Positions 48,330-61,200 of a stretch of DNA of 64,000 nucleotides are shown here, piece by piece. The notes under the pieces are model-generated. The model was not told the DNA's origin and made no database searches. It saw only the letters and a list, made by a program, of their open reading frames with translations. How positions within the stretch are numbered: the first letter of the stretch is position 1; every line of letters begins with the position of its first letter. Source of the DNA: Gossypium raimondii (Eukaryota > Streptophyta > Magnoliopsida > Malvales > Malvaceae); contig NC_068575.1 in the NCBI RefSeq assembly GCF_025698545.1, positions 51,965,980 through 52,029,979 of the forward strand, given 5' to 3'. The position numbers were made by a program, and so were the translations under genes.

Positions 48330-49370
48330 GATCTAATTGAATTGTTGGGGGCTGCAAGACCACAACTTTGCTGATATGCTTGTTGACCGCTTGATAGCAC
48401 GCACCATTCCCTAACCATTATATCTTGCACCAATCTGCATAAACCATTGGATATATGCCTTAGAAGAACGAAAATTACATCCATGGAAAATATTCCCATA
48501 GATGGAATACTGAGCTCGTTGGTTCCAAAGCATAACGCATCGTGCATGCTTATCCTACCCTCTCAACTTTGGGTCACTCGAAAAATCTTGCACAAACTAA
48601 TATGGTTGTTTCACTCGGATTAGATAGTGCCACTCCACAATGTGGAAACATATGATGGAAACTAGCAACCTTCACAACTCAAAGTGCTCATACGTTGTCT
48701 TTAATAGAACGACAATAATTGAGTTTCCCAAGTACGATCTCCATAGAAATTGCAAACATTTCCTATAAGTAAAATTATGTTCATTTTAAGTAATAACTAA
48801 GTACCTCTTGATTGGCTAGTTGATCGATTTCTCGTAGCATCCAAGTAGGGTCATTTCTATAATCGTTATTACCCAAGCGACCCTTAAATTTGATGAAATA
48901 TTAAATACAATTGGAACTTATGAATATTTATAATCTAATACGTATATTTTGAGATATTCAATACTATTATATTTTTACCTTTTAATAAGAGAGAATACCT
49001 ATTGATGGGAATAGAGAGTTGTTAACCACGACATTCTTATCCATGCTCAAGTTTGCAAAAAGTAGATAAAAATCATTTATTTTATCAATTTAATATCAAG
49101 TTACCCTATAAAAGCACATTGTACGAATACGTTATTGACCCAATTGAATGTTCTGGTTGCATAAAAAGATTCTTGTAGAGAAAGATACATGGTTTGTACA
49201 TTGTTGCCAACTTGTTTGGAAGTATCATTCCTCTTATCATCCGAAGCATCCAAGCTTTGGCATATTGATTTATTTTTCTCCACAATTGTGTTATGTGAAG
49301 GACTTAATTTAACAAATATTTTCAACCATGTGCATTTCACTTGATTTTCATCCAATTCTTCTCTTCCTTA
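48330..49370 (-). pseudogene. Plant mobile domain (PMD/MAIN-like) pseudogene
   Basis: Reading the minus strand from about 49360 and changing frame, one sees features of the PMD family found in MAIN-like host genes and MULE-associated proteins. An early part reads VKCTWLKIFVKLSPSH, followed in another frame by AKAWMLRMIRGMILPNKLAT, like the family's A-x-I-L-R-M-I-G-G motif. A late part reads MLWNQRAQYSIYG and AYIQWFMQIGARYNG, like the W-N-x-R and YxxWF end of the domain. Several stops and frame changes make it non-functional. The assignment rests on motif resemblance only. Confidence 0.5.
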
Positions 49371-49373
49371 GAC

Positions 49374-49635
49374 CATGGTTGTTGGAGAGCGGATCAGTCG
49401 GTTGGACAAGGAACCAATTAGTGTATTAGTCTGGACAAAGGAATTGAACTGAGACAAAAAAAAATCAGTTGAACCAGTGGTTGGATTGATTTTTTAAAAT
49501 AGTTTTTAGTGTATTTAAAAAAAGAATTTTTATTAATTTTTAAATTTAAAATTGGATCGGTGATCGAATTAACCAAATCAATAACTAGTGGTCTAACCAG
49601 TTTAACCACAGGTCTGATTTTTAAAACCATGACTT
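49374..49635. mobile_element. MITE-like element with 'ccatggtt' ends
   Basis: The left end 'ccatggttgttggag' and the reverse complement of the right end 'tcatggttttaaaaatcag' are partly inverted copies. The interior has paired phrases such as 'gttgaaccagtggttgg' and 'ccagtttaaccacagg'. It resembles common short plant elements, but the symmetry is weak. Confidence 0.35.
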
Positions 49636-49639
49636 AGAT

Positions 49640-52600
49640 GGCATAACAACCAACAATTGTTAACACTCTAGCTCTGCCTTGATGCAATTGGCTTCAATTA
49701 TTGTCAGTTGATTGGAAGGTTGATTATGAAAGTGGCATATTCCTATGTTATAATCGCTTCTTTGCATGAAAAATAGAATATATATATGTTTTTTTGTTTT
49801 CACGTATCATTTCATATGTTATTATTGTAAATGTCACAAATAAACCAATATTGTTTAAGTGGTCTCAAATCGTCCATTATGCTCTAAGAAGTTTAATGAA
49901 TATCTCAATTTCTTTGTTGTTCAAAATATCACAAAAAACAATATTTATTTTGTAAATCTTAAAATAAGTCCCATACTAACAAAATAAATTTAAAAAAAAA
50001 AGTAAATTTACCATATCAATGGCGTGATATGTTATGGATTCTTCTTGAAACCTTAAATCAATCATTTTTGGGAAAATAAGTAAAAAAGTTAGGGTTTTTT
50101 TTTGTTAGAATTGAAAGTTTGAAAGATTTTTCTGAAAGGATTTACAATGAAAATAAAAGAGAGACCGGTGAGATATTTATAAGAGAGGATATTGAAACAC
50201 ATGGGTGTCAAGTTCTTACTATTGAATAAATTGATTTGATAGATGGATAGTAAATATGTTGATTGACTTAAACTTATCACTCATGAATGTCGAGATCATC
50301 TATATTTTATTTCATAATACTTGTTTTCGTGATAGCCAATGCCAAGATTGTGTGGTGATTTAATCATGCATTGACCACTACACATGCCTATTTTGATAAA
50401 AAAAAATTTTTTTGTTATTTTCAAAGGAAAAAAAAACCCACATGTCCACTTACAACATCGACGAATAAACTCACGATATTATTTTTTTTTGTCTGTTTGG
50501 GTTTGGAAATATAGGTAAGATTGCGTAGGGAATGACAAGGCAAATATATATACCTGAAGATGCACCACATAAACACTCGACAATGTGAGGGAGGACCGCA
50601 CCCGCACCAATTAACATCCTCAAATACATGAAAGAGTGAAAAGGTCTTCCTTCCATTTGGTCGGCCTCATCCTCCCCAAGCCCAACCAGAATTGGATATC
50701 CATCCCCCACCAATATTTTTTGTGGTCTTCCACTCATGTCACCTCACGTCACCTATTCTACTTCATTGCTCTCCACATCTATTTCATTGCTACCCTAATC
50801 CATATCACCAATCTAATCCAGTTTTGTTTCCCTTTATGCTTTTCTAACACTTTCCTGTATTTATCCTCTACATCACTCACTAAGTAGTACAAAAATGTTG
50901 TCCCATGCTTTAACTTTTCAGAAATTAATTAAAATTTGCGAAGATTATACGAGATTAAAACCAAATTTTGTTGTAGTTGTAACACACACGTTTGAGTTTT
51001 AAAAGCAGCATATGCTATTCAAACTTTTTAAGTTAACAATTTGGATTGGAATAGGATTACACTCTTAATTAAGAAAAAGAGAGACAGGGAAGTGAGGGAA
51101 AATGAGAGCCATAAGCCCCTGAAAGGGCCCCATATATATATATAAAATAATGGCTCACAGAAGGCCACCCAAAAGCTTTTGGGTGCTATATCTTTTTATG
51201 TATCGAGGTTGTACTATTGCATTAGTCAGCGTATCATTTTCTAAAATATATTTCAATGTCATTTTAATTACCTTTTATATGTAGTTATGGTTTAATTTTT
51301 AACTTTTTAATATATTTTAGTTACATGAATATAAACATATTTATATACAAAATAATTAATTACCTTAATTTGATAATTATATATTTAACTCTAGTCATAA
51401 TTATAAAAAATTAAGAAAAAATATTTAAGATATCACATTTTGTACTAATTTAATAAATTGATATCGGCCAAAACACCGTAAAATTTTAACGAACAAAACT
51501 TAAATTATTTGATAATTGTTTAGAATCGAAAAAGTATATATATTGATGAATACGAATGATATCGATATAATACCAACTATTAAGATATGTATACACGTGT
51601 GTGTGTTGAATGTTGATGATGAATGTGATAGCTATTTCTTTTAATTTATGTGAAGCTTATAATTAAGATTGTGTGAAACTTTTATAGGATAATAGACAAC
51701 GAGAAATTAATACCACTATTTAATTTAGTGGATATATATAGTTGTTTTCATTTTGAGGTGATGAAAGAGAAAGGTTATGTAGTTGATAATGAAGAGAAAA
51801 AAAGAGAAGGGATATTAGTAAATGAATAAAAACCGTAGCAATGACAAACCATGGTGCATGGCTCAAGTGGGTGATGAAATGCCAATGGGGCTACCAATTT
51901 AACATTCTCATTAAGCATAAAGGATGTGAATGGCAACATAGGTTCTTATTTTAAGAGTTTTTCATTTTCACTTGAACCATATAAACAAAAAAATAGAGAG
52001 CATCCATCTAGTTGTTTATACGAGTTAGTAGAGCAAATGAAGGGGTCAAGTTTTGTAATCTATTTTTTGGGCTGGAAAGCCCAAACTAGGCCTCGACCAA
52101 AGGCCAACTTTGGGAATGGAAACAGGAAAAGAAGAGAGAACTTTAAATAATTTATAGACAGGTTTGAGGTCGAAAATCATGCAGCAAACAAGCAATGGGT
52201 TTGATGGATCAAACAGACGCATCAGCACTAGGGAAACTGCTAAGTAACCTCAGAAGCAAAATTCGAAATAACACCATTTCCCTGTGGAGTGGACAAACAA
52301 AGCAGCCAATTCCACAGCCCAGTTCAATTGTTGTTTTGAAAAGAGAGATTACAACACTTAAAATAGATTAAATTGGATTAAAAAATGGATTTTCCCACTG
52401 GATGAACTCAAATACGGATGGGTTGTTGAAACCTTGGAGTCAAGTCAAATCAAGTGCAGTGAAGTTTGTCGATACCATTTCTAGTATATGAGGGATCGGG
52501 CCAGCAATTGGTCCACCGCAGTTTATTATTATCTGTTTTAGCAAGAAAAAGGTGAAATACGGAAGGGCGGTTCAAGTTCTAGCAAAATCAACCAACAGTC

Positions 52601-52640
52601 AAGCAAGCACCCTCTTCTCTCTGCAATCTCTAAACCCTAC
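49640..52640. other. Intergenic upstream of XPD, no firmly supported gene
   Basis: AT-rich DNA. A minus-strand frame from 50737 reads MSGRPQKILVGDGYPILVGL, continues for about 62 residues and reaches a donor-like TCAG|GTATAT. It could be a first exon, but no second exon or family was found. The XPD promoter should lie in the last few hundred bases before 52703; no clear TATA box is visible there. Confidence 0.4.
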
Positions 52641-52702
52641 TTTCTCTGCATCATTTATAAATCCCGCTTGAAACAAATTAAATCTCAGAAAATAAAAAGA
52701 CC

Positions 52703-55700
52703 ATGAAGTTCCAAATCGAAGACGTTACAGTCTACTTCCCCTATGACTACATCTACCCCGAGCAATACTCTTACATGATCGAACTAAAACGAGCCTTAGA
52801 CGCCAAAGGCCATTGCCTTCTCGAAATGCCCACCGGCACCGGCAAAACCATCGCCTTACTCTCTCTCATCACCAGCTACTCCCTCTCCAAACCCCAGACC
52901 TCCATCAAGCTCATTTACTGTACTCGCACTGTCCATGAGATGGAAAAAACCCTTGCCGAATTGAAGCTTTTGCACAATTATCAGATTAAACACTTGGGTC
53001 CTCAAGCTAGGATTCTTGCCATTGGGCTTTCTTCGAGGAAGAACTTGTGCGTCAACCCTACCGTTTTAGCGGCCGAGAACCGGGATTCGGTGGATGCTGG
53101 GTGTAGGAAATTGACGGCCAGTTGGGTTCGAGCTATGGCTGCGGAGAATCCCAATGTGCCTACATGCCAATTTTTTGAGAATTATGAGAGGGCTGCTTCT
53201 GCCGCCGTGTTGCCACCTGGAGTTTATACCCTTCAGGTATTCAAATTTTTGTATTTTTTTTCATAAATTATATTATAAATGGTAAATGCATTATTTGAAT
53301 TATATGTTTCAATTGTGAACACTGAGTCTTGAAGAATATTTAAAGTACCATTTCGTTGTTTGCTTAGGGAAGTATAGAGCAAAATGTGCGACAATTAAAA
53401 AACAAACAATTTATTTGAAGAATTGCTTCTTAGAAGTGAAACAACAAATAATTCTTTTAGATAACAAAAGGAACAATTTTGCATTTATATAGTCTAATTA
53501 TGTTTTAACCGATGTTATATTTTTATGCTCTCTGTATTTGGCATTGTCTTTGTAGGACTTGAGGGTGTTTGGGAAGGAGAAAGGGTGGTGTCCGTATTTT
53601 TTGGCCAGACATATGGTACAGTTTGCTAATGTGGTCGTTTATAGTTATCAGTATTTACTTGATCCAAAGGTGGCTGGGATCATATCAAAGGAAATGCAGA
53701 AGGAGTCTGTTGTGGTGTTTGATGAGGCGCATAATATTGACAATGTGTGTATTGAAGCACTTAGTGTTAGTGTTAGGAGACAGACACTTGAAGGAGCTAC
53801 AAGGAATCTTAATAGGATAAGTCAAGAGATTGATAGGTATGTTTTCTTTCTCTTCGGTTAGTTTCTTATTACATCAGTGAAATTTACCATTTTGATTTAA
53901 ATTAGATGGTTAATTGGATTGATAGGGCACTAGAACATATGAAGTTCAAGTATCGGGACTTACTGCACTTGTTCGTTTTCACTGTCGAAATTTCTATATG
54001 TGTCAAGTAGTTTCCTAGGAGCAATTTTATATTAGTTCTTGAGTGTATCACCCCCTTAAACTTCTCAATATGAAATTCTATATATGTTTATTTAAATTGT
54101 ATATCATGGTAGGAAGGTTCAAGGCCACTGATGCAAGCCGACTTCGTGCTGAATACAACCGACTTGTAGAGGGTTTGGCATTGAGAGGAAACCTACCTAG
54201 TATGTGGAATGGAAGCCTTTTTTGTAGATGTTTTTAGCATGACTCTTGATTTAATGATGGTTCCAGATTATCATTTCTCTCTCTTCTTTATGCAGTCACT
54301 GACAACTGGCTTTCAAATCCTGCACTGCCTGATGATATTCTAAAGGAAGCTGTGCCTGGAAATATCCGTCGAGCTGAGCACTTTTTGCATGTCCTACGTA
54401 GATTAGTTCAGTATCTAAGGGGCCGACTAGACACCGAGAATGTTGAGAAAGAAAGCCCAGTTAGCTTTGTTGCATCTATCAATAGTCATGCCGGAATTGA
54501 CCAGAAAACATTGAAGTTCTGTTATGACCGTCTGCATTCACTCATGTTGACTCTAGAAATTACTGACACAGATGAGTTCTTACACATCCAAACAATATGT
54601 GATTTTGCAACTCTTGTAGGCACTTATGGTCGTGGATTTTCAATTATTATTGAACCTTTTGATGAAAGAATGCCACATATTCCAGATCCTATCTTGCAGG
54701 TTGGTTTTTGCTATTTTTCTCTTTTCTAAATTACTGATGTTTCAGTATTTTGGCTAACTTCCAGAAATCTCAAAATAACGTAAGGGTTTTGTCCCTACAT
54801 GCTAATGATATTTTTCCCAAATCTCTATTGTTATTGAGACTGTATGTTTGGAAGGTTCAGTGTAAGAAAGTCAAAATGGTAAATTTTTATTCCTTTTACC
54901 TTATATGTTTATACAGAATATTTAATTTCATGATATCTATCTGTTTGAGGTGGTCATCTAGATGATTTGTCTTCCATGTTGACTTTAGTTCTCATTGTAT
55001 GCCTTTGTTCTCACTGGGGTCTAATTTATGGCTTTTCCAGTGCTTGCATACCTGTGATTCCTACTCTCTTTTTTTTTTTTTCACTCACAATAGTATTTGA
55101 TATTATTTAAGCTGTTAATATACTAATCTTCATGATTTGGCATTCCAGCTTAGCTGTCATGATGCTTCGCTTGCCATAAAGCCTGTGTTTGACCGATTCC
55201 AATCCGTTGTCATTACATCTGGCACACTCAGCCCAATTGATCTGTACCCACGCCTTCTTAACTTTCATCCAGTTGTTAGTCGTAGCTTTACAATGTCGTT
55301 GACAAGAGACTGCATATGTCCAATGGTTCTCACACGTGGAAGGTGGGCAGTTGTAATCTTTTCCCTTTGCTTATGAACACTTACAAGTTTGTAACTTGTA
55401 AGATATTAAGCCTTATGAATATAGTTATTATGTGTCAATTTGTATTTGGTTTGTTCTTGCAGTGATCAGCTTCCTGTTAGTACCAAATTTGATATGCGAA
55501 GTGACCCTGGTGTTGTGAGGAATTATGGGAAACTCTTGTTGGAGATGGTCTCTGTTGTCCCTGATGGAATTGTCTGTTTCTTTGTCAGTTATTCATACAT
55601 GGATGGAATCATTAACACTTGGAATGATAGTGGAATTCTGAAGGTTAGTATCTTTTGGCTTCTCTTCTTAAATTGTGCAAAGAACTTGGGCATCTTTCGC

Positions 55701-57802
55701 TCCATTCTGGTTCTTGCCCTTGTTGCTTTTCCTTTATTTCTTTCCTTATTTTATATCTTTTCCTGTCTCCTTTATATAGGCTGGTTCTTGAGAATAACCT
55801 TTCTTTATACTGGAAGCATATGTATATGGTTTTCCCAAAACGTTTTTAATCCATCTATTGTAGGAAATAATGCAACATAAGCTTGTCTTCATTGAGACGC
55901 AAGATGTTGTAGAAACCACGTTGGCTCTAGACAATTATCGCAAGGCTTGTGACTGTGGAAGAGGTGCAGTGTTTTTTTCTGTTGCCAGGTACTATTGATG
56001 ATGAAATGTATAACTTTGAATCTTTGTTAGTAGAGCAGGTAATTCTATTATGTTTTTGGTGTCAGTTAGACTGGTTCATTGGCCTATATTCATTCTTATG
56101 GCCATTCTTGGTTTTTTATGTTTGGTGCAATGCAAATAACCAAAACCAGTTGTCTTCATCATTTTAACTTTGTACTTGTAGTTTATTTAGTAGAAATAAA
56201 GGTGGAAGTAACTTATCACATCTTGATAAATCCCTTGAATGCTTATGTATCTTACAGGGGAAAGGTTGCTGAAGGTATCGATTTTGATCGACATTATGGC
56301 AGACTAGTAATAATGTTTGGTGTTCCATTCCAGTATACATTAAGCAAGTGAGTTTCATCCAATAATTTAATCACCTTTCTGGTTTCTGTTTGCCTTTTGC
56401 AGTTGTAGCCATAGGCAATCTATGGGTACAATGGTTTTATAGTAATGAACTTATCACAAGTTATGTTTTCTTTGCCTGCACATCAATAAACTTCGGTTTC
56501 CTTTCAGAATATTGCTGGCAAGGTTGGAGTACTTACGAGACACATTCCAGATAAAGGAAGGAGATTTTCTTACTTTTGATGCCTTGGTACTACATCCATC
56601 ATTTTCCTGAATAAACTTGCATTTCCTAAACATATAGTTATGAAATATGACAACGGTTTGTTGACTACGTGATTTTTGAAACAGAGGCAAGCTGCTCAAT
56701 GTGTGGGACGAGTTATCCGTTCAAAGGCGGATTATGGGATGATGATATTTGCTGATAAGAGGTATATGTATCTCCTTACTCCTTTTCTAGTATATTGAGA
56801 TTGAAAATTCTGTCTTTGAGCTAGAAGTATTGCCTTTTCTGGTTAGCGGCAAATCATTCCAACCTATAGTTTTTAACTTCTTATCGTCTTTATTAATTTT
56901 ATGGTTGAGATGCCCTCCGTCCAAACTTTGCAACTGTAAAAGCAATGTTGAATTGTTAACAGAATAAACACAGTATGTTTTAAAACAGTTGAAGCTATTC
57001 TTCTGTTAGATTACTTGCCAGGGCTATTAAAGGGGAGCCTGAAAGTTTGTTATTTCTTCATGAAACCTATCTCCTTTTTACAAGGGTTCTGTATGATAAA
57101 TGTAGAGACGTTTTGGACAACACATGGAGATTTTTATACCTTACTCTTCTCCTTTTTGGCTGATTAAGTCATGGGAGATTTCCTACTTTCCCCGTCTTCT
57201 GAATTAGTGGATGAATGCAGGTATAGCCGACATGACAAGCGCTCAAAATTACCAAGCTGGATACTGTCTCATTTACGAGATGTGAACCTGAATTTGAGCA
57301 CCGACATGGCTTTACATATAGCAAAAGAGGTATTCCCCCTTGTTCATTGTTCAGTATTTTGTTAGCACTTTGGAGAAAGATAAATGTCATTCTAGATATA
57401 ATATAGTTAGGTATATTATCTGATATTTTCTCTGATGTAGTTCATTTACTTGAGGCATATGGTGTCTTCAATAGGTGCCTTTTAATACTAAAAAGAAAAA
57501 TGCACATAATGAATTGTCTGCTTGGATTGGAATCATATATATAGAACCTAGACTCCTAAAGAAGGTTGAAATCTTGTTATGGCTTAAGCTAAAATTTGTG
57601 TATCTGAATTAGTCCTTGGTTGTTTACGATATATATTTGATGCCCTAAGATTTGCTTTTCATTTTATTCTCGGTGGGTGCAGTTCCTAAGAAAAATGGCT
57701 CAACCTTATGAGAAGATCGGTGGCAGTGGTAGGAAGACATTACTATCAGAAGAAGATTTGGAGAAGATGGGGGATGGAGGCATGGATGAAATGTTGTATT
57801 AA
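52703..57802 (+). CDS. UVH6: XPD/ERCC2 DNA helicase of TFIIH (UVH6 ortholog)
   Basis: Twelve coding exons: 52703-53236, 53556-53836, 54117-54199, 54296-54699, 55149-55342, 55463-55643, 55864-55988, 56258-56347, 56508-56586, 56685-56761, 57221-57329 and 57683-57802. All are joined at GT-AG sites, giving 758 aa, the usual plant length. Walker A GTGKT is at 45-49. The four iron-sulfur cysteines are at 116, 134, 155 and 190, the same numbers as in human XPD. The DEAH box is at 234-237, and motif VI is seen as [20 protein letters not shown] is the 5'-3' helicase of TFIIH, which opens DNA in nucleotide excision repair and bridges core TFIIH and the CAK kinase in transcription. Arabidopsis UVH6 mutants are sensitive to UV and heat. 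Every key residue checked is intact, so the gene looks functional. It converges on the TT8-like gene. Confidence 0.97.
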
Positions 57803-58255
57803 GGAATTCTCTGCTCATTAAAACCAGAAATGGAAGAGATGTCTCTGCCATGAACAAGTTTTGAGTCCACCTCAATGTATTATCCATTTTAAGTATCAAG
57901 GTTATCACCAAGTTTTGTAAACTGAGAAGCCGAGTATTGAATGCTAAACATATAGCCTATGGCAATGGCACATACACACAACAATTTTTGTAATCCCTCT
58001 AGTGTTTTGGGATTCACCCCGTACAATGCACACTGAACTTGAATGAGATTAGCTCATCCCCCTTGAAGATGAGAGGAGATTTTAAACAATGTACATGAAC
58101 AGGTTTGTTTCTGGCAACATTTCATTTTATTTTCTGTTAAAATTTACAGTTATAAGGAATTACTGCAGTTCAACCTCATAATATCCTTCCCCATTCCTGG
58201 GAAAATTTGTACTCCTGTTTGTAAATAATTTTAAGATGGAGATAAAGTATGTGGA
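57803..58255. other. Convergent 3' intergenic between XPD and the bHLH gene
   Basis: About 450 bp separate the two stop codons. Both 3'UTRs must end here, and they may overlap. An AATAA-type sequence occurs near 58223-58228 on the plus strand, but polyadenylation sites cannot be assigned with confidence. Confidence 0.5.
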
Positions 58256-61200
58256 TTAGAATGAAGGTATCATTTGATTTATGGCCCACTTCACCTCCGT
58301 TATGCTTACTTTCTTTCCGTTTACATTATCCTTCACCTGCAAATGTAAGTACCATTCACAAGGTAAACATGGTACACAAAACTGTCAGCCTTATTCCCAA
58401 AAGGAAAAGATATAACAATTAGGTGGAGAATTAAATTACCTTGGCTCTCAACTCAGCTGCTAACACTCCATTATTCAAAGAAGACTGAACCGTCGTTATC
58501 TCAATTCGAAGCTGTTCCCTCAGCATCCGCATTATATCAACCAACAACCCTTCCCTATACTCGCATTGCAACTCCAACAACGCGTCATTTTCTATTATCG
58601 ACACCTCCAACGCCGTTTCGGGCTGCGTCTTCTTTGGCCTAGCTTCACCTCTACTCTCTGTCACTATCCTCATCTTCCTTTTCTCCCGCCCTGGTTCTGG
58701 ACCCAATGATCGTGCCCTCTCCGACACCGTTACCCCACTTCTCTGCAGCGAATCTGCTGATCTTGGCCGTTCGTTATGGGCTTCTATTTCCTTGTTTCGT
58801 GTTTCCAGTTCTTGTATCTTTTTACGTAACTGTTTGACGTACTCGATGGTGTCCCCGAGTATGGAAGCTTTATCCATTTTGGTAACGAATGGAACCAAGG
58901 ATCTTAATATGATGAACCGTTCGTTGAGCTTTTCCCGTCGCCTCCTCTCTGCTAGTACATGGTTGGCGCTGAGCTCCTCCTGCGGGGTCCCCTTGCGGAA
59001 CCTGGCGGCGGCATCGGCGTCACGTGCCTTGGGTGAGTTCTCGTCGCGGTATTTGCTGTGGAGGAGCGGAACACTAAATAGAATGTACTTGAGGAGCCAC
59101 TGGGAGGACGCTCCTTCGAGGGCCACTGGGAGCTGGTGGTGGTCTGAACGGATTGTCCACTTGGAAAACGCTGATTCCGTTGAGTAGGTTGGCAATGAGT
59201 CGGCCCAACGGGTTGGTTGGCCTTGGAGGATGGCGGAGACGGTCTGAGAATAGTGGGTGTTTTCTTGTGCTAGTCCATCCATCGGCAGTAGCCCTACAAA
59301 ATAACTCAAAAACAAGTTTCAACTGATAATTTTTATCACACTAAACTAAACGAAAAGCACTCCAAAATCTTTTGGTTGATTACCGGGAAGCCTTTCAATT
59401 TTCCCCATAAAAATGCCGACAAAAACATTGACAGTTAATATAATAAACATTGAACTCTACGGGGCGGGTGAAATAAACAAAGGTAGTTGAAATTTCGATT
59501 TGTGTACAGTCATTTGGCAGCTTGCAATAAATAACTATGAAGAAGAAATTTGATCAGAGTTGGAGCAATAATACATCAATCATTATTTTATGCTGAAGAA
59601 ACTTGGAAGTCTCCCCATGCAGTAAGCCAAGCCCCACCATACCAAAAGGACCCTCATTTGATTTGTGTGAGTGAGAAGTGACAGGAAAAGGCCACTGTTT
59701 GCAAATCTATTTATTAACCCTGAATTCTACAACTAAGATTTTGTACTATATTTCTAATTATTGGCCAACAATATTCTACAAAGTATTTTCTCCCATTCCC
59801 AACTTTCCATTCTAGTCTTTTTACCTGAATAACGTGACTCAAGCCCACTGTTTGCTGCCTCCTCCTCCTGTACCATTTCCCACCTCCTACACAACTCGGC
59901 TTTAAACGACTCGGCTCGCCGCTGCTTCTCTGCTTGACTTACGCCTGCCATGTGAATATCTGTGTCTAAGTTATTTGATGCGTCGTCTGGTGACCCTAGC
60001 CTCATGTCTTCCGACATTTCCAACTGCATCATTAACTCGCTTGGCTCAGCTGCTACTCTCACCATTCGGCGGCTATTTCGATCCGTTTCGGCACAGTCTG
60101 ATTCAGGTCCTTCTTCCTCTTCCTCTTCTTCTTCTTCTTCTTCTTCTTCTTCTTCTTCTTCTTCATTGCCGTCTAGGTTAGGGTTTGCAGCTGCGTACGT
60201 AGGAGGAAGTGCAGGAGAGTGGAAGCGAGTGTAATCGGCGGGGTTCGAAGTGGAGTGTTCGGAGAGAGCCGGTTTGGGGTTACGAATTATATCATCTGTG
60301 AAGAAGGTTTTGACATGTTGGACTAACTCTAGATCCTCTTGGAGCTGAAATGGAATCAAGCGGACTATCTACTGTCAATATCAGCAGATTGACGGAAGAA
60401 TTTTCTAGTGACACAAACAGGAAACTTTTATTACCTTTTCCGTAGTGCCAAGTTCAACAACACCATCGTGGACAGCAATGCAAAGCACAGTCTACAACAA
60501 TATACAACATAAACCAATGTCAATCAATAATTAAATTAATAATATATGAAAGAATGATGCATTTTAATTTTAAACTGCATCTGCATGAGTCCAATAACAG
60601 ATATAGGTACCTGTATACGAGCACTCTATTGCAACCGTACGGCGCCATTTTTATTTATGTTGACAAACAGGAAGATACAACGTAGTTAGTGCACTGAATT
60701 GAGGTACAAGATGAAGAATAAGCACATGATGAACTGCTGCTCATTAATAGTGATGAAAAAGCCAAGAGTAATTTATAAAACCCTCCAAATTCAAGTAATT
60801 TATAAAATTAGTTGAGACGCTTGCATTAAGTAAGAAAATTATGTCCTTATTAGTTATAAAATAGTACAAGCAAAAGGCAATGTCGCAACAATACCTTAGC
60901 AAGAATAGCTCTTGAGAAAATTTTACTATCAACCTCACTTGCACCCGTAAGCCATACATGCTGCCTCCTTGCATATGCCTTTCCAGGCAACCTGTACACA
61001 ATATTTATCACATCCCGGCCATGTAAATATATATATATGTGTGTGTGTGTTTGAAATAAATCAGTGGTTAATCAAAACACAGTACTGGTATTGATATACA
61101 CTAATCTGTTTTTGGTACCAAACACATTATTAGAGACCAAGTTGAAGAGTTTCAGAACGTGATTGCGGCCTACCCCTGTCATTAATTTCATCATGCTACA

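Noticed and set aside
58792..59187. 131-codon frame antisense to the bHLH exon
   Set aside because: Shadow frame; the other strand has clear family motifs and consistent splicing.
59962..60234. Poly-Ser and poly-Leu frames
   Set aside because: Other reading frames of the CTT repeat in the TT8-type gene.
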